DNA of 34,669 bases from Lachnospiraceae bacterium (GTDB lineage Bacteria; Bacillota; Clostridia; Lachnospirales; Lachnospiraceae): the NCBI GenBank assembly GCA_900766815.1, contig CAAFWV010000055.1, forward strand, positions 1-34,669. Reading direction: 5' to 3'. Positions within the stretch are counted from its first letter, which is position 1. Each line of letters starts with the position of its first letter. The position numbers were made by a program, and so were the translations under genes. The notes below the pieces were generated by a model that had not been told where the DNA came from, made no database searches, and worked only from the letters and a program-made list of their open reading frames with translations. This document shows, piece after piece, positions 24,463-32,585 of this stretch.

Positions 24463-24663
24463 TTATAGAGACAACAGACTTACACAATACTGAAGTCCTG
24501 TATCAAGCAAAGTAATTACCACTCCAAGAAGGATAGTAATAATCACAACGGCAACTGACTGCTTAGTCAGCTGCTCCTTGCTCGGCCATGTGATCTTGCT
24601 CCACTCGGCCTTAACACCATCGAAGAAGCTTGGCTTATTTTCTTTCTTCTGAGAATTAGCCAT
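24463..24663 (-). CDS. secE: Protein translocase subunit SecE
   Basis: SecE clamps SecY in the membrane. The 66 residues show the short single-span form typical of Gram-positive bacteria: a charged N-terminus, the conserved EWSKITWPSKEQL motif (about residues 20-32), and one hydrophobic helix (about residues 37-60). The ATG overlaps the rpmG stop by one base (TAATG), so translation is likely coupled. Confidence 0.98.
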   Translation of the reverse strand: MANSQKKENKPSFFDGVKAEWSKITWPSKEQLTKQSVAVVIITILLGVVITLLDTGLQYCVSLLSL

Positions 24664-24812
24664 TACTTTGTCTCCTTATGTAATGTATGAGCCTTGCAGA
24701 ATCTGCAATACTTCTTTGTTTCCATACGATCCGGATGTGTCTTCTTATCCTTAGTTGTGTTGTAGTTACGCTGCTTGCATTCTGTACAAGCCAATGTAAT
24801 CTTTGTACGCAT
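24663..24812 (-). CDS. rpmG: 50S ribosomal protein L33 (bL33)
   Basis: This small gene encodes 49 residues, starting MRTKITLACTECKQRNY and ending CRFCKAHTLHKETK. The CXXC pairs CTEC and CRFC show the zinc-binding form of L33. Start and stop are clear: CGGAGG upstream of the ATG and a TAA shared with secE. It is the first gene of the secE-nusG-rplKA operon, as in many Firmicutes. Confidence 0.97.
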   Translation of the reverse strand: MRTKITLACTECKQRNYNTTKDKKTHPDRMETKKYCRFCKAHTLHKETK

Positions 24813-24865
24813 CTTACATACCTCCGTAAAAATTTACAGCATAAAAAAAAGACCTTTACGCCTCG

Positions 24866-24902
24866 TTTAACAACTATAACACAGGGCGTCAGACCTCGTC
24901 AA
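24866..24902 (-). promoter_or_regulatory. Promoter of the rpmG-secE-nusG-rplKA operon
   Basis: On the minus strand a -35 box TTGACG (24897-24902) and a -10 box TATAGT (24873-24878) are separated by 18 nt. Each differs from consensus by one base. The predicted start lies roughly 55 nt before the rpmG ATG. Confidence 0.78.
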
Positions 24903-24930
24903 CTGATTTTTCACATTTTTAGGATATTAT

Positions 24931-24987
24931 ATTGGCAAAAGCGCCCGACGACTGAATTGTTTCCAATTCCTTAGTCAGAGCGCTTTT
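24931..24987 (-). terminator. Hairpin terminator after the fliD-like gene
   Basis: A long stem begins at the stop codon. AAAAGCGC (24980-24987) pairs with GCGCTTTT (24937-24944), then GACU/AGUC and GAAUUG/CAAUUC pair inside, closed by a GAAA tetraloop. The minus-strand tail is TTTT followed by GCC, a shorter T-run than usual, so efficiency is uncertain. It separates fliD from the rpmG promoter. Confidence 0.65.
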
Positions 24988-26356
24988 AACAATATGAATT
25001 AAACAGTAAGCCGGCGTAGGCGCTGGCGGTATAGGGACTCATGGTATTCTTGCCCGGATTCTTGTACTCGACCACCGTCTTGTTGACGAACTTAACCGGG
25101 TCAAGGCTCACGGCCTTACTCTTGCGGACAATTGCTCCGGTGAAGGCCTTGAGTGAATCAAAGGAGCCGTCCTTAGCACCGGTTCCGAGCGCAATCTGGA
25201 GTCTGTCCATGTCGACATCAAACTCTCCGTCTTCCTTATGATTAATGCCTACCTTCGACATGTCCTCCGAATATGTGTCCGCCACGCGGTCCATCTCGCC
25301 CAGAAGAGTCTGGGAGCCACGCTGCGAATCAGTGTAGCTTCTGATGGCTGCAATGAAGCTGTTGTAGCTGCCAATCAGGTTACTTATATTAGTAGCAATC
25401 GCTTCAGTGTCGGGTCTAATGCCTATTTCGGTAGTCATGCCCTCCTCAGGTGTAATGCCGTTGAGGGTCACTTCAAATTTCTTATCAAGCACGAAGCTGT
25501 TGCTTGGCGAGCTGGCCTCCATACCGTTCACTATGAAGTTGGCGTTCGATGCCTCCCTCACGGTATGGTTGATTCCAAGATAGTCCACGCTGCCGCTTCT
25601 GCCGGGAACACTCGCATCACTTATCTCGAAGACCTTCGGCTGCTGACCGAAATGCACACCCACCTGGCTGCTCTCAATCCTGAGCGCCACATTGCCCTCG
25701 TCGTCGCTCACCACCTCAGACTTGAGGTTGATGTTCGAATTGTTGATAAGCCTTGACAGTCTCTCTTCTATATCTAAGTTGGTATCGTCTTCCCTGATGC
25801 TGTATTGGAATTCATAGCCCTGCCCTGCTACAGACAGGTCGAAGACGTAATCTCCCGCCGGAATATCCCTTCCGTCTCTTGCAAGAAAAGCGCCCAGATT
25901 GACCTGTGGACCCGCCAGAGACTTAACCTCTATATTAAAGCTTGGTCTCGAGCCGTCAAGGTTGGTTACCTCGCCGTCTGCACCCTCTGTGCCATCCTCC
26001 GGCTCATAGGTGTCATCCTGCTCCTGTGAACCTATGTACTTGACGGATACTATGCTCTCATCGGTAGAATATGCTATCTTGCCGTCGAGACTCGCGTTCT
26101 CAACATCACCTACTATGGAAGAAACAGAATTGATTAACTGCCTGGTTTCTTCCTTGATTCCAATAATATATCCTGCCAAATCCGCAGAATTGTCCAATTT
26201 GTAAAGGGGAGCATCTCTGTTGACCTTAGCCATGGAATTAGTGATATTCCTTAGCTCACTCTTCTTATGAGTGTCGTACCTGGTATCGCTCTTCTTCGGC
26301 GCGTACGTGGTCAAATATTGATTATAGATAGCATTAAGTGCCATAGAATAAGCCAT
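24986..26356 (-). CDS. FliD-like flagellar filament cap (hook-associated protein 2) homologue
   Basis: The 456-residue product resembles the C-terminal part of FliD, which caps the growing flagellar filament. The NFIVNGMEASSPSNSF region followed by FEVTLNGITPEEG and the D--AIATNISNLIGSYNSFI helix (about residues 276-345) match the FliD pattern. The rest is serine/aspartate-rich and divergent. The N-terminal part looks short and unusual, so assignment to FliD rather than a distant relative is tentative. The ATG at 26356 has AAAGGAGGGG seven bases upstream; an upstream reading from 26410 is rejected. No other flagellar gene is in the window, but the upstream promoter looks like a sigma-28 site. 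Confidence 0.65.
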   Translation of the reverse strand: MAYSMALNAIYNQYLTTYAPKKSDTRYDTHKKSELRNITNSMAKVNRDAPLYKLDNSADLAGYIIGIKEETRQLINSVSSIVGDVENASLDGKIAYSTDESIVSVKYIGSQEQDDTYEPEDGTEGADGEVTNLDGSRPSFNIEVKSLAGPQVNLGAFLARDGRDIPAGDYVFDLSVAGQGYEFQYSIREDDTNLDIEERLSRLINNSNINLKSEVVSDDEGNVALRIESSQVGVHFGQQPKVFEISDASVPGRSGSVDYLGINHTVREASNANFIVNGMEASSPSNSFVLDKKFEVTLNGITPEEGMTTEIGIRPDTEAIATNISNLIGSYNSFIAAIRSYTDSQRGSQTLLGEMDRVADTYSEDMSKVGINHKEDGEFDVDMDRLQIALGTGAKDGSFDSLKAFTGAIVRKSKAVSLDPVKFVNKTVVEYKNPGKNTMSPYTASAYAGLLFNSYC

Positions 26357-26407
26357 ACCTAGCCCCTCCTTTCTTCCGTGATAAGAGTCATACAATCCCT
26401 GTATGGG

Positions 26408-26433
26408 CATACGGCTTCAAATTAATCTATTTA
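26408..26433 (-). promoter_or_regulatory. Candidate sigma-28 (SigD/FliA) promoter of the fliD-like gene
   Basis: On the minus strand TAAA (26430-26433), a 14-nt spacer and GCCGTATG (26408-26415) resemble the flagellar sigma-28 consensus TAAA-N14-16-GCCGATAA. The -35 part and GCCG match exactly, and the last four bases are imperfect. A start near 26400 leaves about 45 nt of leader holding a CATACA/TGTATG hairpin before the ribosome binding site. Confidence 0.55.
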
Positions 26434-26503
26434 TACAGATTCAACGTATCACAGTTATGTCAAGAAGTCAAGGGGCTAAGAGGTGAGGTTTTCTTCAGCT
26501 TTG

Positions 26504-27322
26504 TCACTGCCCTGAAATTATTTCATACAATTCCTTTACGCTCGAAAAGACAAACGGAATCTGAAGTCCGCAGTCCTGTGCATCACGGTCGGTTGCTTCA
26601 CCGCTCAGTACCAGAACTCCGTCAATACCCGCATTTTCCGCACATGTCATATCAGTATATATTCTGTCACCTACAAGAACAGTATCCTTGGTGTCAATCC
26701 CCCATATTTTCCTGCACTGATTCACAATATCGGGATATGGTTTGCCCAGAAACTTCGGCTCCCTTCCCGTAGAATTCTTTAGCATTTGACATATGGAGCC
26801 ACAGTCCGGTATTGCACCAAACATGGTCGGGCAACACAGGTCCGGATTGGATGCAATATATACAACATCCCTGTTGTTAAGGATCCTGCTTGCTGTCTCA
26901 AGCTTTTCATAGGTTAATGAAGTATCGAATGTAACAAGTACACAAGCAATATCTTCCTCATAGTGATCCGATATTATTAGTCCTTCCTCTTCAAACATTC
27001 TCCTAAGTGATGGTGTGGAAAGCATATATATTTTTTTATCACTGTAATTCTCTTTGCAAAACATCAGCGCAAGAATACCTGCTGTCATCACCTCATCAGG
27101 ACTGATATATATATTATGTTCTTCAAAGAATCTCACATAATCATCACGGCCTTTTGTTGAATTATTTGTTGTCAGCACGAATCTGATTCTGTTTTCCCTA
27201 AGATAGGTAATGAGTTCTCCTGCTCCGGGCAGCAGTTTATCTCCGAGCACAAGGGTACCGTCAATATCAAACAAAAACATCTTCTTCTGACGAAGAAGCT
27301 TGTTGTCCTTCAGATTAATCAT
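26504..27322 (-). CDS. HAD-superfamily (class IIA) phosphatase
   Basis: The product is a HAD hydrolase of 272 residues, most similar in layout to NagD/PGP-type class IIA phosphatases. Motif I is DIDGT (Asp19 and Asp21), motif II is TTNNST, the conserved lysine sits in GKPYPD, and motif IV is GDRIYTDM. It begins with a four-base ATGA overlap with the phosphodiesterase gene and is the last gene of the glycerophosphodiester cluster. A role in removing phosphate from glycerol-3-phosphate or a related product is inferred from context. The exact substrate is not shown by the sequence. The stop is close to the fliD-like promoter, and no clear terminator separates them. Confidence 0.88.
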   Translation of the reverse strand: MINLKDNKLLRQKKMFLFDIDGTLVLGDKLLPGAGELITYLRENRIRFVLTTNNSTKGRDDYVRFFEEHNIYISPDEVMTAGILALMFCKENYSDKKIYMLSTPSLRRMFEEEGLIISDHYEEDIACVLVTFDTSLTYEKLETASRILNNRDVVYIASNPDLCCPTMFGAIPDCGSICQMLKNSTGREPKFLGKPYPDIVNQCRKIWGIDTKDTVLVGDRIYTDMTCAENAGIDGVLVLSGEATDRDAQDCGLQIPFVFSSVKELYEIISGQ

Positions 27323-28050
27323 AGTCTTTCCACCACTCTTTTTGCTACATCAGGATAATTAGTGATCATGGCATCAACTCCTGCCTTGCACATTTTCTGC
27401 ATATCCTCCACCCTGTTCACTGTCCATACGTGTATCGCCAGTCCCTGAGCCCTGCATTTATTTATCAACTCTTTGTCACGCATATGGTATATTGACGGAT
27501 GAAGTGCCAACGCCCCATTTCTTTTTGTATACTCTGCAACATCCAGAATAACATCCGATATAAGAAAGCCTGTTTTCATCTCAGGACATAACTGCATGAC
27601 CTTCTTAACACTTTCATGATTGAATGACGAACACCATATCCTGTCTGTCATACCCATATCCTGAACAAGTCTTATCATTTGCTCTTCCAACATGGGATAA
27701 TTGACTATTCCGTTTTTACATTCAATATTAATGCTCAAATTTGTAGGCCTTAATTCTTCCAGAACCTCCGCGAGTGTCGGAATTCTTTCAAATCCGAACG
27801 ACGGGATCGGACGGCTGACATCTATTTTTTTAATCTCCTCAAAAGTATAGTCACATACAAACCCCTTATAATCGCTTACTCTGTCAAGCTTTTCGTCATG
27901 AACAATGACGATTTCCCCGTCCTTAGTCAGTTGAATATCAAGTTCCACTCCGTCAGCCTCCTGAGCAACAGCAAGCTTAAAAGCCGACATCGTATTTTCC
28001 GGAGCATATCCTGAGGCTCCGCGATGTGCCCATATCTTAGTACTTTGCAT
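27319..28050 (-). CDS. Glycerophosphodiester phosphodiesterase (UgpQ-like, cytoplasmic)
   Basis: This enzyme hydrolyses glycerophosphodiesters such as glycerophosphocholine to glycerol-3-phosphate and an alcohol. The 243 residues have the GDPD motifs: HRGASGYAPENT (catalytic His9, Arg10, Glu18), VELDIQ (Glu36 and Asp38 bind calcium) and HDE (His51). There is no signal peptide, so it acts in the cytoplasm after uptake by the adjacent ABC transporter. The ATG at 28050 is preferred, with AAAGGAAG upstream. A hairpin and a possible internal promoter lie between it and the binding-protein gene. Confidence 0.95.
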   Translation of the reverse strand: MQSTKIWAHRGASGYAPENTMSAFKLAVAQEADGVELDIQLTKDGEIVIVHDEKLDRVSDYKGFVCDYTFEEIKKIDVSRPIPSFGFERIPTLAEVLEELRPTNLSINIECKNGIVNYPMLEEQMIRLVQDMGMTDRIWCSSFNHESVKKVMQLCPEMKTGFLISDVILDVAEYTKRNGALALHPSIYHMRDKELINKCRAQGLAIHVWTVNRVEDMQKMCKAGVDAMITNYPDVAKRVVERL

Positions 28051-28074
28051 TTTGTCTTCCTTTCCAATACAAAC

Positions 28075-28110
28075 GGTCCTGCACAACGATGCAGGACCAT
28101 TCTGATTATA
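28075..28110 (-). promoter_or_regulatory. Possible internal promoter and hairpin before the phosphodiesterase gene
   Basis: On the minus strand TGG-TATAAT (a perfect hexamer at 28105-28110) forms an extended -10 with no -35 match. About seven bases on lies a nine-bp perfect hairpin, GGTCCTGCA/TGCAGGACC (28090-28098 with 28075-28083), so a transcript would start at its base. The sequence after the hairpin is not a T-run, so this is not a clear terminator. It may set different levels for the binding protein and the enzymes, or protect the 5' end of the downstream mRNA. Confidence 0.45.
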
Positions 28111-28133
28111 CCAATGATTTAGTTAATATTTGA

Positions 28134-29564
28134 TCAATAGTTCAGTTCATTATATTCTGCAATCGCCTCATTAATCTGAGTCGCAAGCGATTCAACGGTT
28201 TCCTCAGGAGACACACCGTTATTCAGCATATTTTCAATCTCAGTTTCAACAATGGCACGTGCCTCAGGGAACACACTGATAAGTGCGCCTGCATACTGTG
28301 GTGCCGAATCATGTAACTGGTCAATGGCTGTCTGGAACTGTGGATACTGTGCAACATTGTCTATAAACACCTTCTCGCTGTGAGCTTCTGTTGTAACAGG
28401 GAAGTATCCTGTCTGCGCATTCCAGTAAGCCTGTGATTCTGCAGAAACCAGGAACTTAACAAACTTCCATGTTGCTGCCTTCTTGACATCATCATTATTG
28501 TTCAATGCCCATAATGAAGCACCACCAATTGAGACACCACCCTCGCTTCCGTCAACTACTGTAGGGAAGTAAGCAGTTCCTACCTCAAATTTGCCGTTTA
28601 CGTCCTGAAGGATCTGCTTGAGTGAAGCGGTTGATCCAAGTGTCATTGCTGACTTACCTGCTGAAAAGTCTGCAAGACCGGCATCGCCACCACGTCCTAC
28701 ATTAGGTGCATATCCGCCGTCATATAAGTCCTTCCAAGCCTTAAGAATGTTGAGAGCTGCTCCGTTTTTATCAAATGACACTTCTGTCGCATATGAATCT
28801 CGTCCATTGCCGTTATTCACATAATCAAGACCCTGCTTGCATGTAAACTGCTCAAAGAACCAGCCATATATTCCAAGAGAGATTACCTCGTCAACTCCTG
28901 ATGCCTTAAGCTTATCTCCTACTTCTTTAATCTGATCAAAGCTTGTGGGTGCCTGCTCAACTCCTGCTGCTTCAAACATATCCTTATTGTAATAAAGAAT
29001 AGGTGTTGATGAGTTAAAAGGCATAGAATAAAGCTTTCCGCCAACTGTATAATATGCAGCAATGTTTGGCTCGATTACCGAAAGGTCAAATCCGTCTGCA
29101 TCAACAAGATCCTGCATGGGAACAACCCAGCCCGAATCCATCATAAATCTGGTTCCAATATCATATACCTGAACAAGATCCGCACCCATATTACCAAGCT
29201 GAGCACTCTTCAACTTATTGATCGAGTCATCATAAGATCCCTGATACTCAGATACAACTGTAATACCATATTCATTTTCTTCATTGAACTTCTTAACGAG
29301 AGTATCAAGAGCTTCACCGTTCACACCACCCATAGCGTGCCAGAAGGTTATTGTAGTTCCGTTCAATGCACTCTCGTCCATAGATGTGATCTCTGATGCA
29401 TTTTCGACAGATTCCACATTTGCACCTGCATCGGCTGACTGCTCAACTGTCTCTGCTACTGTTTCCTCAGCTGAGTTATCCGCACCGGTTGTTGAACCAC
29501 ATCCGGCTAACATTCCTACAGCCATTGTTGTTGCCATTAATAATGACAATGCTTTTCTTTTCAT
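28134..29564 (-). CDS. UgpB-like ABC transporter substrate-binding lipoprotein
   Basis: This is an extracellular solute-binding lipoprotein of 476 residues. The signal peptide ends at lipobox LAGC (Cys22), followed by an acidic linker. The mature part contains ITFWHAMGG, a YQGSYDD segment, VQVYDIGT and PFNSSTPILYYNKD, all of which resemble the glycerol-3-phosphate/glycerophosphodiester binder UgpB. Together with the UgpQ-like gene downstream, this supports glycerophosphodiester or glycerol-3-phosphate as the ligand. The ATG at 29564 has GAGGAG upstream. It lies 48 nt after the second permease gene. Confidence 0.9.
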   Translation of the reverse strand: MKRKALSLLMATTMAVGMLAGCGSTTGADNSAEETVAETVEQSADAGANVESVENASEITSMDESALNGTTITFWHAMGGVNGEALDTLVKKFNEENEYGITVVSEYQGSYDDSINKLKSAQLGNMGADLVQVYDIGTRFMMDSGWVVPMQDLVDADGFDLSVIEPNIAAYYTVGGKLYSMPFNSSTPILYYNKDMFEAAGVEQAPTSFDQIKEVGDKLKASGVDEVISLGIYGWFFEQFTCKQGLDYVNNGNGRDSYATEVSFDKNGAALNILKAWKDLYDGGYAPNVGRGGDAGLADFSAGKSAMTLGSTASLKQILQDVNGKFEVGTAYFPTVVDGSEGGVSIGGASLWALNNNDDVKKAATWKFVKFLVSAESQAYWNAQTGYFPVTTEAHSEKVFIDNVAQYPQFQTAIDQLHDSAPQYAGALISVFPEARAIVETEIENMLNNGVSPEETVESLATQINEAIAEYNELNY

Positions 29565-29612
29565 ACTTTTCTCCTCATAAATGATATTTATAATCAATGC
29601 ACTTTTGCATGA

Positions 29613-30527
29613 TTAACCTTTTACAGCGCCCTGGAACATTCCCTTAATCAACTGCTTCTGACCGATTATAAAAATCGAGAGCGAAGGGATTATTATCATT
29701 ACAACACCCGCTATCATCAGCGATATAGACTGTGAATCTACGCTGTCAAGCATTCCGATACCTATCTGAACCGTACGCATGGCATCCGAACCGTTAACCA
29801 GCAGAGGCCACATGAACATATTCCAGGCATTGATGAATGTATATACAGCCATGGCTCCTATGGCCGACTTCGTTAACGGGATCAGAATCTGGATAATGAA
29901 CCTTAGATTCTTACATCCGTCTATTCTTGCTGATTCATATAACGATATTGGGAATGACAGGTAAAACTGCCTAAACAGAAATATTCCCATTGCGCTGGTG
30001 AGGTAAGGCACGATCAGAACCCTGTATGTATCAAGCCATCCCCAGCTGCTTACTGTAAGATAGTTGGAAATAATGGTTGCTTCTCCCGGTATCATCATGG
30101 TTGCCATTACGATCATGAACAGCACATTCTTACCCTTGAAATCAAGAAACGAGAAGCTGAATGCCGCCAGTGAACACGATATAATCTGTCCAATTGTAAT
30201 TAGTCCCGCTACCAGAAACGAATTGCCGACAAACCTAATCAGGGGCACTTTGGCCAGGGCATCCATAAAGTTCACCAGTGTGGGATGCTTGGGAAACAGA
30301 TTCATTTCTACCGTAAACAACTCACCTGATGGCATAAGTGCAACGCTGACTGCATATAACAGTGGCAGAAGAACTACCGTTACCAAAAACAGATTGGCAC
30401 ACATTCTTACGGCTGTTCGTCTGGCAGCAATGATTTTTTGACGCTGCAGCATCTTTTCTCTTATTGATTCAAGATCAGCATTGCTGTCTTTTGTTATGAC
30501 CCACTTGTTGACAAGTATATTCTCCAT
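29613..30527 (-). CDS. ABC transporter permease, UgpE-like
   Basis: The inner-membrane permease has 304 residues with about six membrane segments. The EAA-type loop ESARIDGCKNLRFIIQILIPL (about residues 214-234) contacts the ATPase. It pairs with the upstream permease. The gene follows permease 1 with a one-base TAATG overlap, so the two are translated together. The N-terminal about 30 residues before the first helix are longer than in many family members. Confidence 0.93.
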   Translation of the reverse strand: MENILVNKWVITKDSNADLESIREKMLQRQKIIAARRTAVRMCANLFLVTVVLLPLLYAVSVALMPSGELFTVEMNLFPKHPTLVNFMDALAKVPLIRFVGNSFLVAGLITIGQIISCSLAAFSFSFLDFKGKNVLFMIVMATMMIPGEATIISNYLTVSSWGWLDTYRVLIVPYLTSAMGIFLFRQFYLSFPISLYESARIDGCKNLRFIIQILIPLTKSAIGAMAVYTFINAWNMFMWPLLVNGSDAMRTVQIGIGMLDSVDSQSISLMIAGVVMIIIPSLSIFIIGQKQLIKGMFQGAVKG

Positions 30528-31393
30528 TAATACTTTACTCCCTTCTTCTCGACTCTAAACATCACCAGAGTCAGAGCCATTATTATAAGAAACAGAATGA
30601 CCGACTGTGCGGCAGCACTTCCGAATCTGAAATTAAAGAATGCATCCCTGTATATCGAATAAACGATCAGATTAGTGCTTTCACCGGGTCCTCCCTGTGT
30701 AAGTATCTTCACCTGTCCGAAGGATTGGAAGGCTTGAATAATATTAACAACAAGCGTATAGAATATTATTGGACTCAATCCCGGAAGTGTCAGTCGTATA
30801 AACTTCTGAAACTCCGAAGCTCCGTCCACACTCGCTCTCTCATATATTGTTTCATCAATATTGCTGAGTCCGGCACTGAAGTACAGGAAATTAATCCCAC
30901 TGTTCAGCCATGCAGTAAGGACCGCAACACATACAAGCGCATACCTGGGGTCCGATACCCAGTTGATGCTTAACCCAAGCAGCTTGTTTATAATTCCCAC
31001 AGAGGGATGAAGCATGATCTTGAATATCATTGCAGCTGAGCTGCTGGCTATAGCCATTGGAAGCGCATATGCCGTACTGAAAAACCTAATTCCCGGAAAT
31101 GCTTTGTTACACAGAACCGCACCTGCAAGTCCCAAAAGCATACTGCCCGCTACCACAATAAGCACAAAAATCAATGTCACTGCCAGACTGTTGTAGAATG
31201 AACCTGATGTTAACAGTTTGGAATAATTCTCAAATCCAACATATTTCTTGGGTAGTCCCATCTTATCCGTCTTGTAAAAGCTCAAATAAATCGTTTTCAC
31301 AAACGGGTAGAACAGAAAAATCCCAAAAATCAGAAAACTCGGAACCAGAAATGAATATGGTTCAATCTGAAATCGTTTTCTTTTTGTATTCAT
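30527..31393 (-). CDS. ABC transporter permease, UgpA-like
   Basis: The permease has 288 residues with six predicted membrane segments and the EAA loop ERASVDGASEFQKFIRLTLPGL. It forms a heterodimer with the second permease. The ATG at 31393 is preferred because GGGGAG lies seven bases upstream. The in-frame GTG at 31408 would overlap the ATPase gene and has no such site. The ATPase stop is two bases upstream. Confidence 0.93.
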   Translation of the reverse strand: MNTKRKRFQIEPYSFLVPSFLIFGIFLFYPFVKTIYLSFYKTDKMGLPKKYVGFENYSKLLTSGSFYNSLAVTLIFVLIVVAGSMLLGLAGAVLCNKAFPGIRFFSTAYALPMAIASSSAAMIFKIMLHPSVGIINKLLGLSINWVSDPRYALVCVAVLTAWLNSGINFLYFSAGLSNIDETIYERASVDGASEFQKFIRLTLPGLSPIIFYTLVVNIIQAFQSFGQVKILTQGGPGESTNLIVYSIYRDAFFNFRFGSAAAQSVILFLIIMALTLVMFRVEKKGVKY

Positions 31394-31395
31394 AA

Positions 31396-32553
31396 CTAAT
31401 CTCCCCACCTCTCAAAGTGTCTTCTCTTTTCGTATAACAGATTCTTTCCGCTTAACGGATCAAAGATATGTATATTCTCTGTATCTATCCATACCGGGAT
31501 CGTATCTGCAACCCGGGCATCGTTTTCCGCTCCGGCCTTCATACAACAATTCTGTCCGGCCAGCGTAAAATACAGAATCACTTCATTTCCCATAAGCTCT
31601 CTGTGCGTAACCGTAACAAATATTTCCTGCTCTTCAACCAAATCATTTCTGTTCTCTTTTTTTCTTCTGTGAACATCCCAAAAGGCTTCAGGTCGTATGC
31701 CTATCTGCAACTTCCTGTCAGGATTAAGCTTGCGGATCAGTTCCCGCATAATTCCCGTACACGCTATCGAATTCTCACCTATATTAATCTTTGGATTCTT
31801 ATCCTCATCAATCAATTCGCAAGGAAGTATATTCATGGCCGGCGAACCAATGAATCCGGCTACAAACAGATTGATCGGATTGTTATACAGTTTCTCCGGT
31901 GTATCAACCTGCTGAATTCTTCCCTTATCCATTACCGCAATCCTTGTTCCAAGAGTCATAGCTTCTGTCTGATCATGCGTAACATATATTATTGTGTTTC
32001 CCAGTTGCTTATGTATCTTGGCCAGCTCCACACGCATTTGGCCACGCAATTTGGCATCAAGATTAGATAACGGTTCATCCATAAGCAGGATTTCGGGATT
32101 CCGTATGATTGCATTTCCTATGGCCACTCGCTGACGCTGTCCTCCCGACAATGCCTTGGGATATCTGTCAAGCACCTCTGTAAGTCCCAACAGCTTAGCA
32201 ACCTCTTTCACCTTTCCATCAATCTCCAGCTTGTCAACGCCTCTGATCTCAAGTGAAAATGCTATGTTCCTGTACACATTCATATGAGGATAGAGTGCAT
32301 AATTCTGAAACACCATAGCGAGTTTTCTCTCACCCGGCTCCTGATAATTGGCAAGCACATCTCCTATCCACAGTTCTCCGGACGAAATCTCTTCAAGACC
32401 CGCAATCATTCGTAATGTGGTGGATTTGCCACATCCCGAAGGACCAACAAAGATCAGAAACTCCTTCTCCTTAATCTCCAGATTAATGTTGTCGACTGCC
32501 TGAAAACCGTCCTCATATTTCTTGCAGATGTTTCTTAGTACTATATCCGGCAT
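31396..32553 (-). CDS. ABC transporter ATP-binding subunit, UgpC/MsmK-like
   Basis: The ATPase energises the Ugp-like permease pair. Of its 385 residues, about 1-235 form the nucleotide-binding domain: Walker A GPSGCGKST (37-45), Q-loop Gln83, signature LSGGQ (135-139), Walker B ILLMDE (155-160), D-loop SNLD and H-loop His193. A C-terminal TOBE-type regulatory region follows. After the signature it reads VAIGNAIIR, with Asn147 where relatives usually have Arg (GRAI). It is the first gene of the cluster, unlike the common order with the binding protein first. GAGGGAG precedes the ATG. Confidence 0.95.
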   Translation of the reverse strand: MPDIVLRNICKKYEDGFQAVDNINLEIKEKEFLIFVGPSGCGKSTTLRMIAGLEEISSGELWIGDVLANYQEPGERKLAMVFQNYALYPHMNVYRNIAFSLEIRGVDKLEIDGKVKEVAKLLGLTEVLDRYPKALSGGQRQRVAIGNAIIRNPEILLMDEPLSNLDAKLRGQMRVELAKIHKQLGNTIIYVTHDQTEAMTLGTRIAVMDKGRIQQVDTPEKLYNNPINLFVAGFIGSPAMNILPCELIDEDKNPKINIGENSIACTGIMRELIRKLNPDRKLQIGIRPEAFWDVHRRKKENRNDLVEEQEIFVTVTHRELMGNEVILYFTLAGQNCCMKAGAENDARVADTIPVWIDTENIHIFDPLSGKNLLYEKRRHFERWGD

Positions 32554-32585
32554 TACTTTTCTCCCTCTGTTTATCTTCGAGAATA

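Noticed and set aside
25238..25756. 172-codon plus-strand frame antisense to the fliD-like gene
   Set aside because: Shadow of the real gene; no ribosome binding site and no recognisable motif.
31468..32070. 200-codon plus-strand frame antisense to the ABC ATPase
   Set aside because: The ATPase has all nucleotide-binding motifs in the minus frame; the antisense frame is a shadow.
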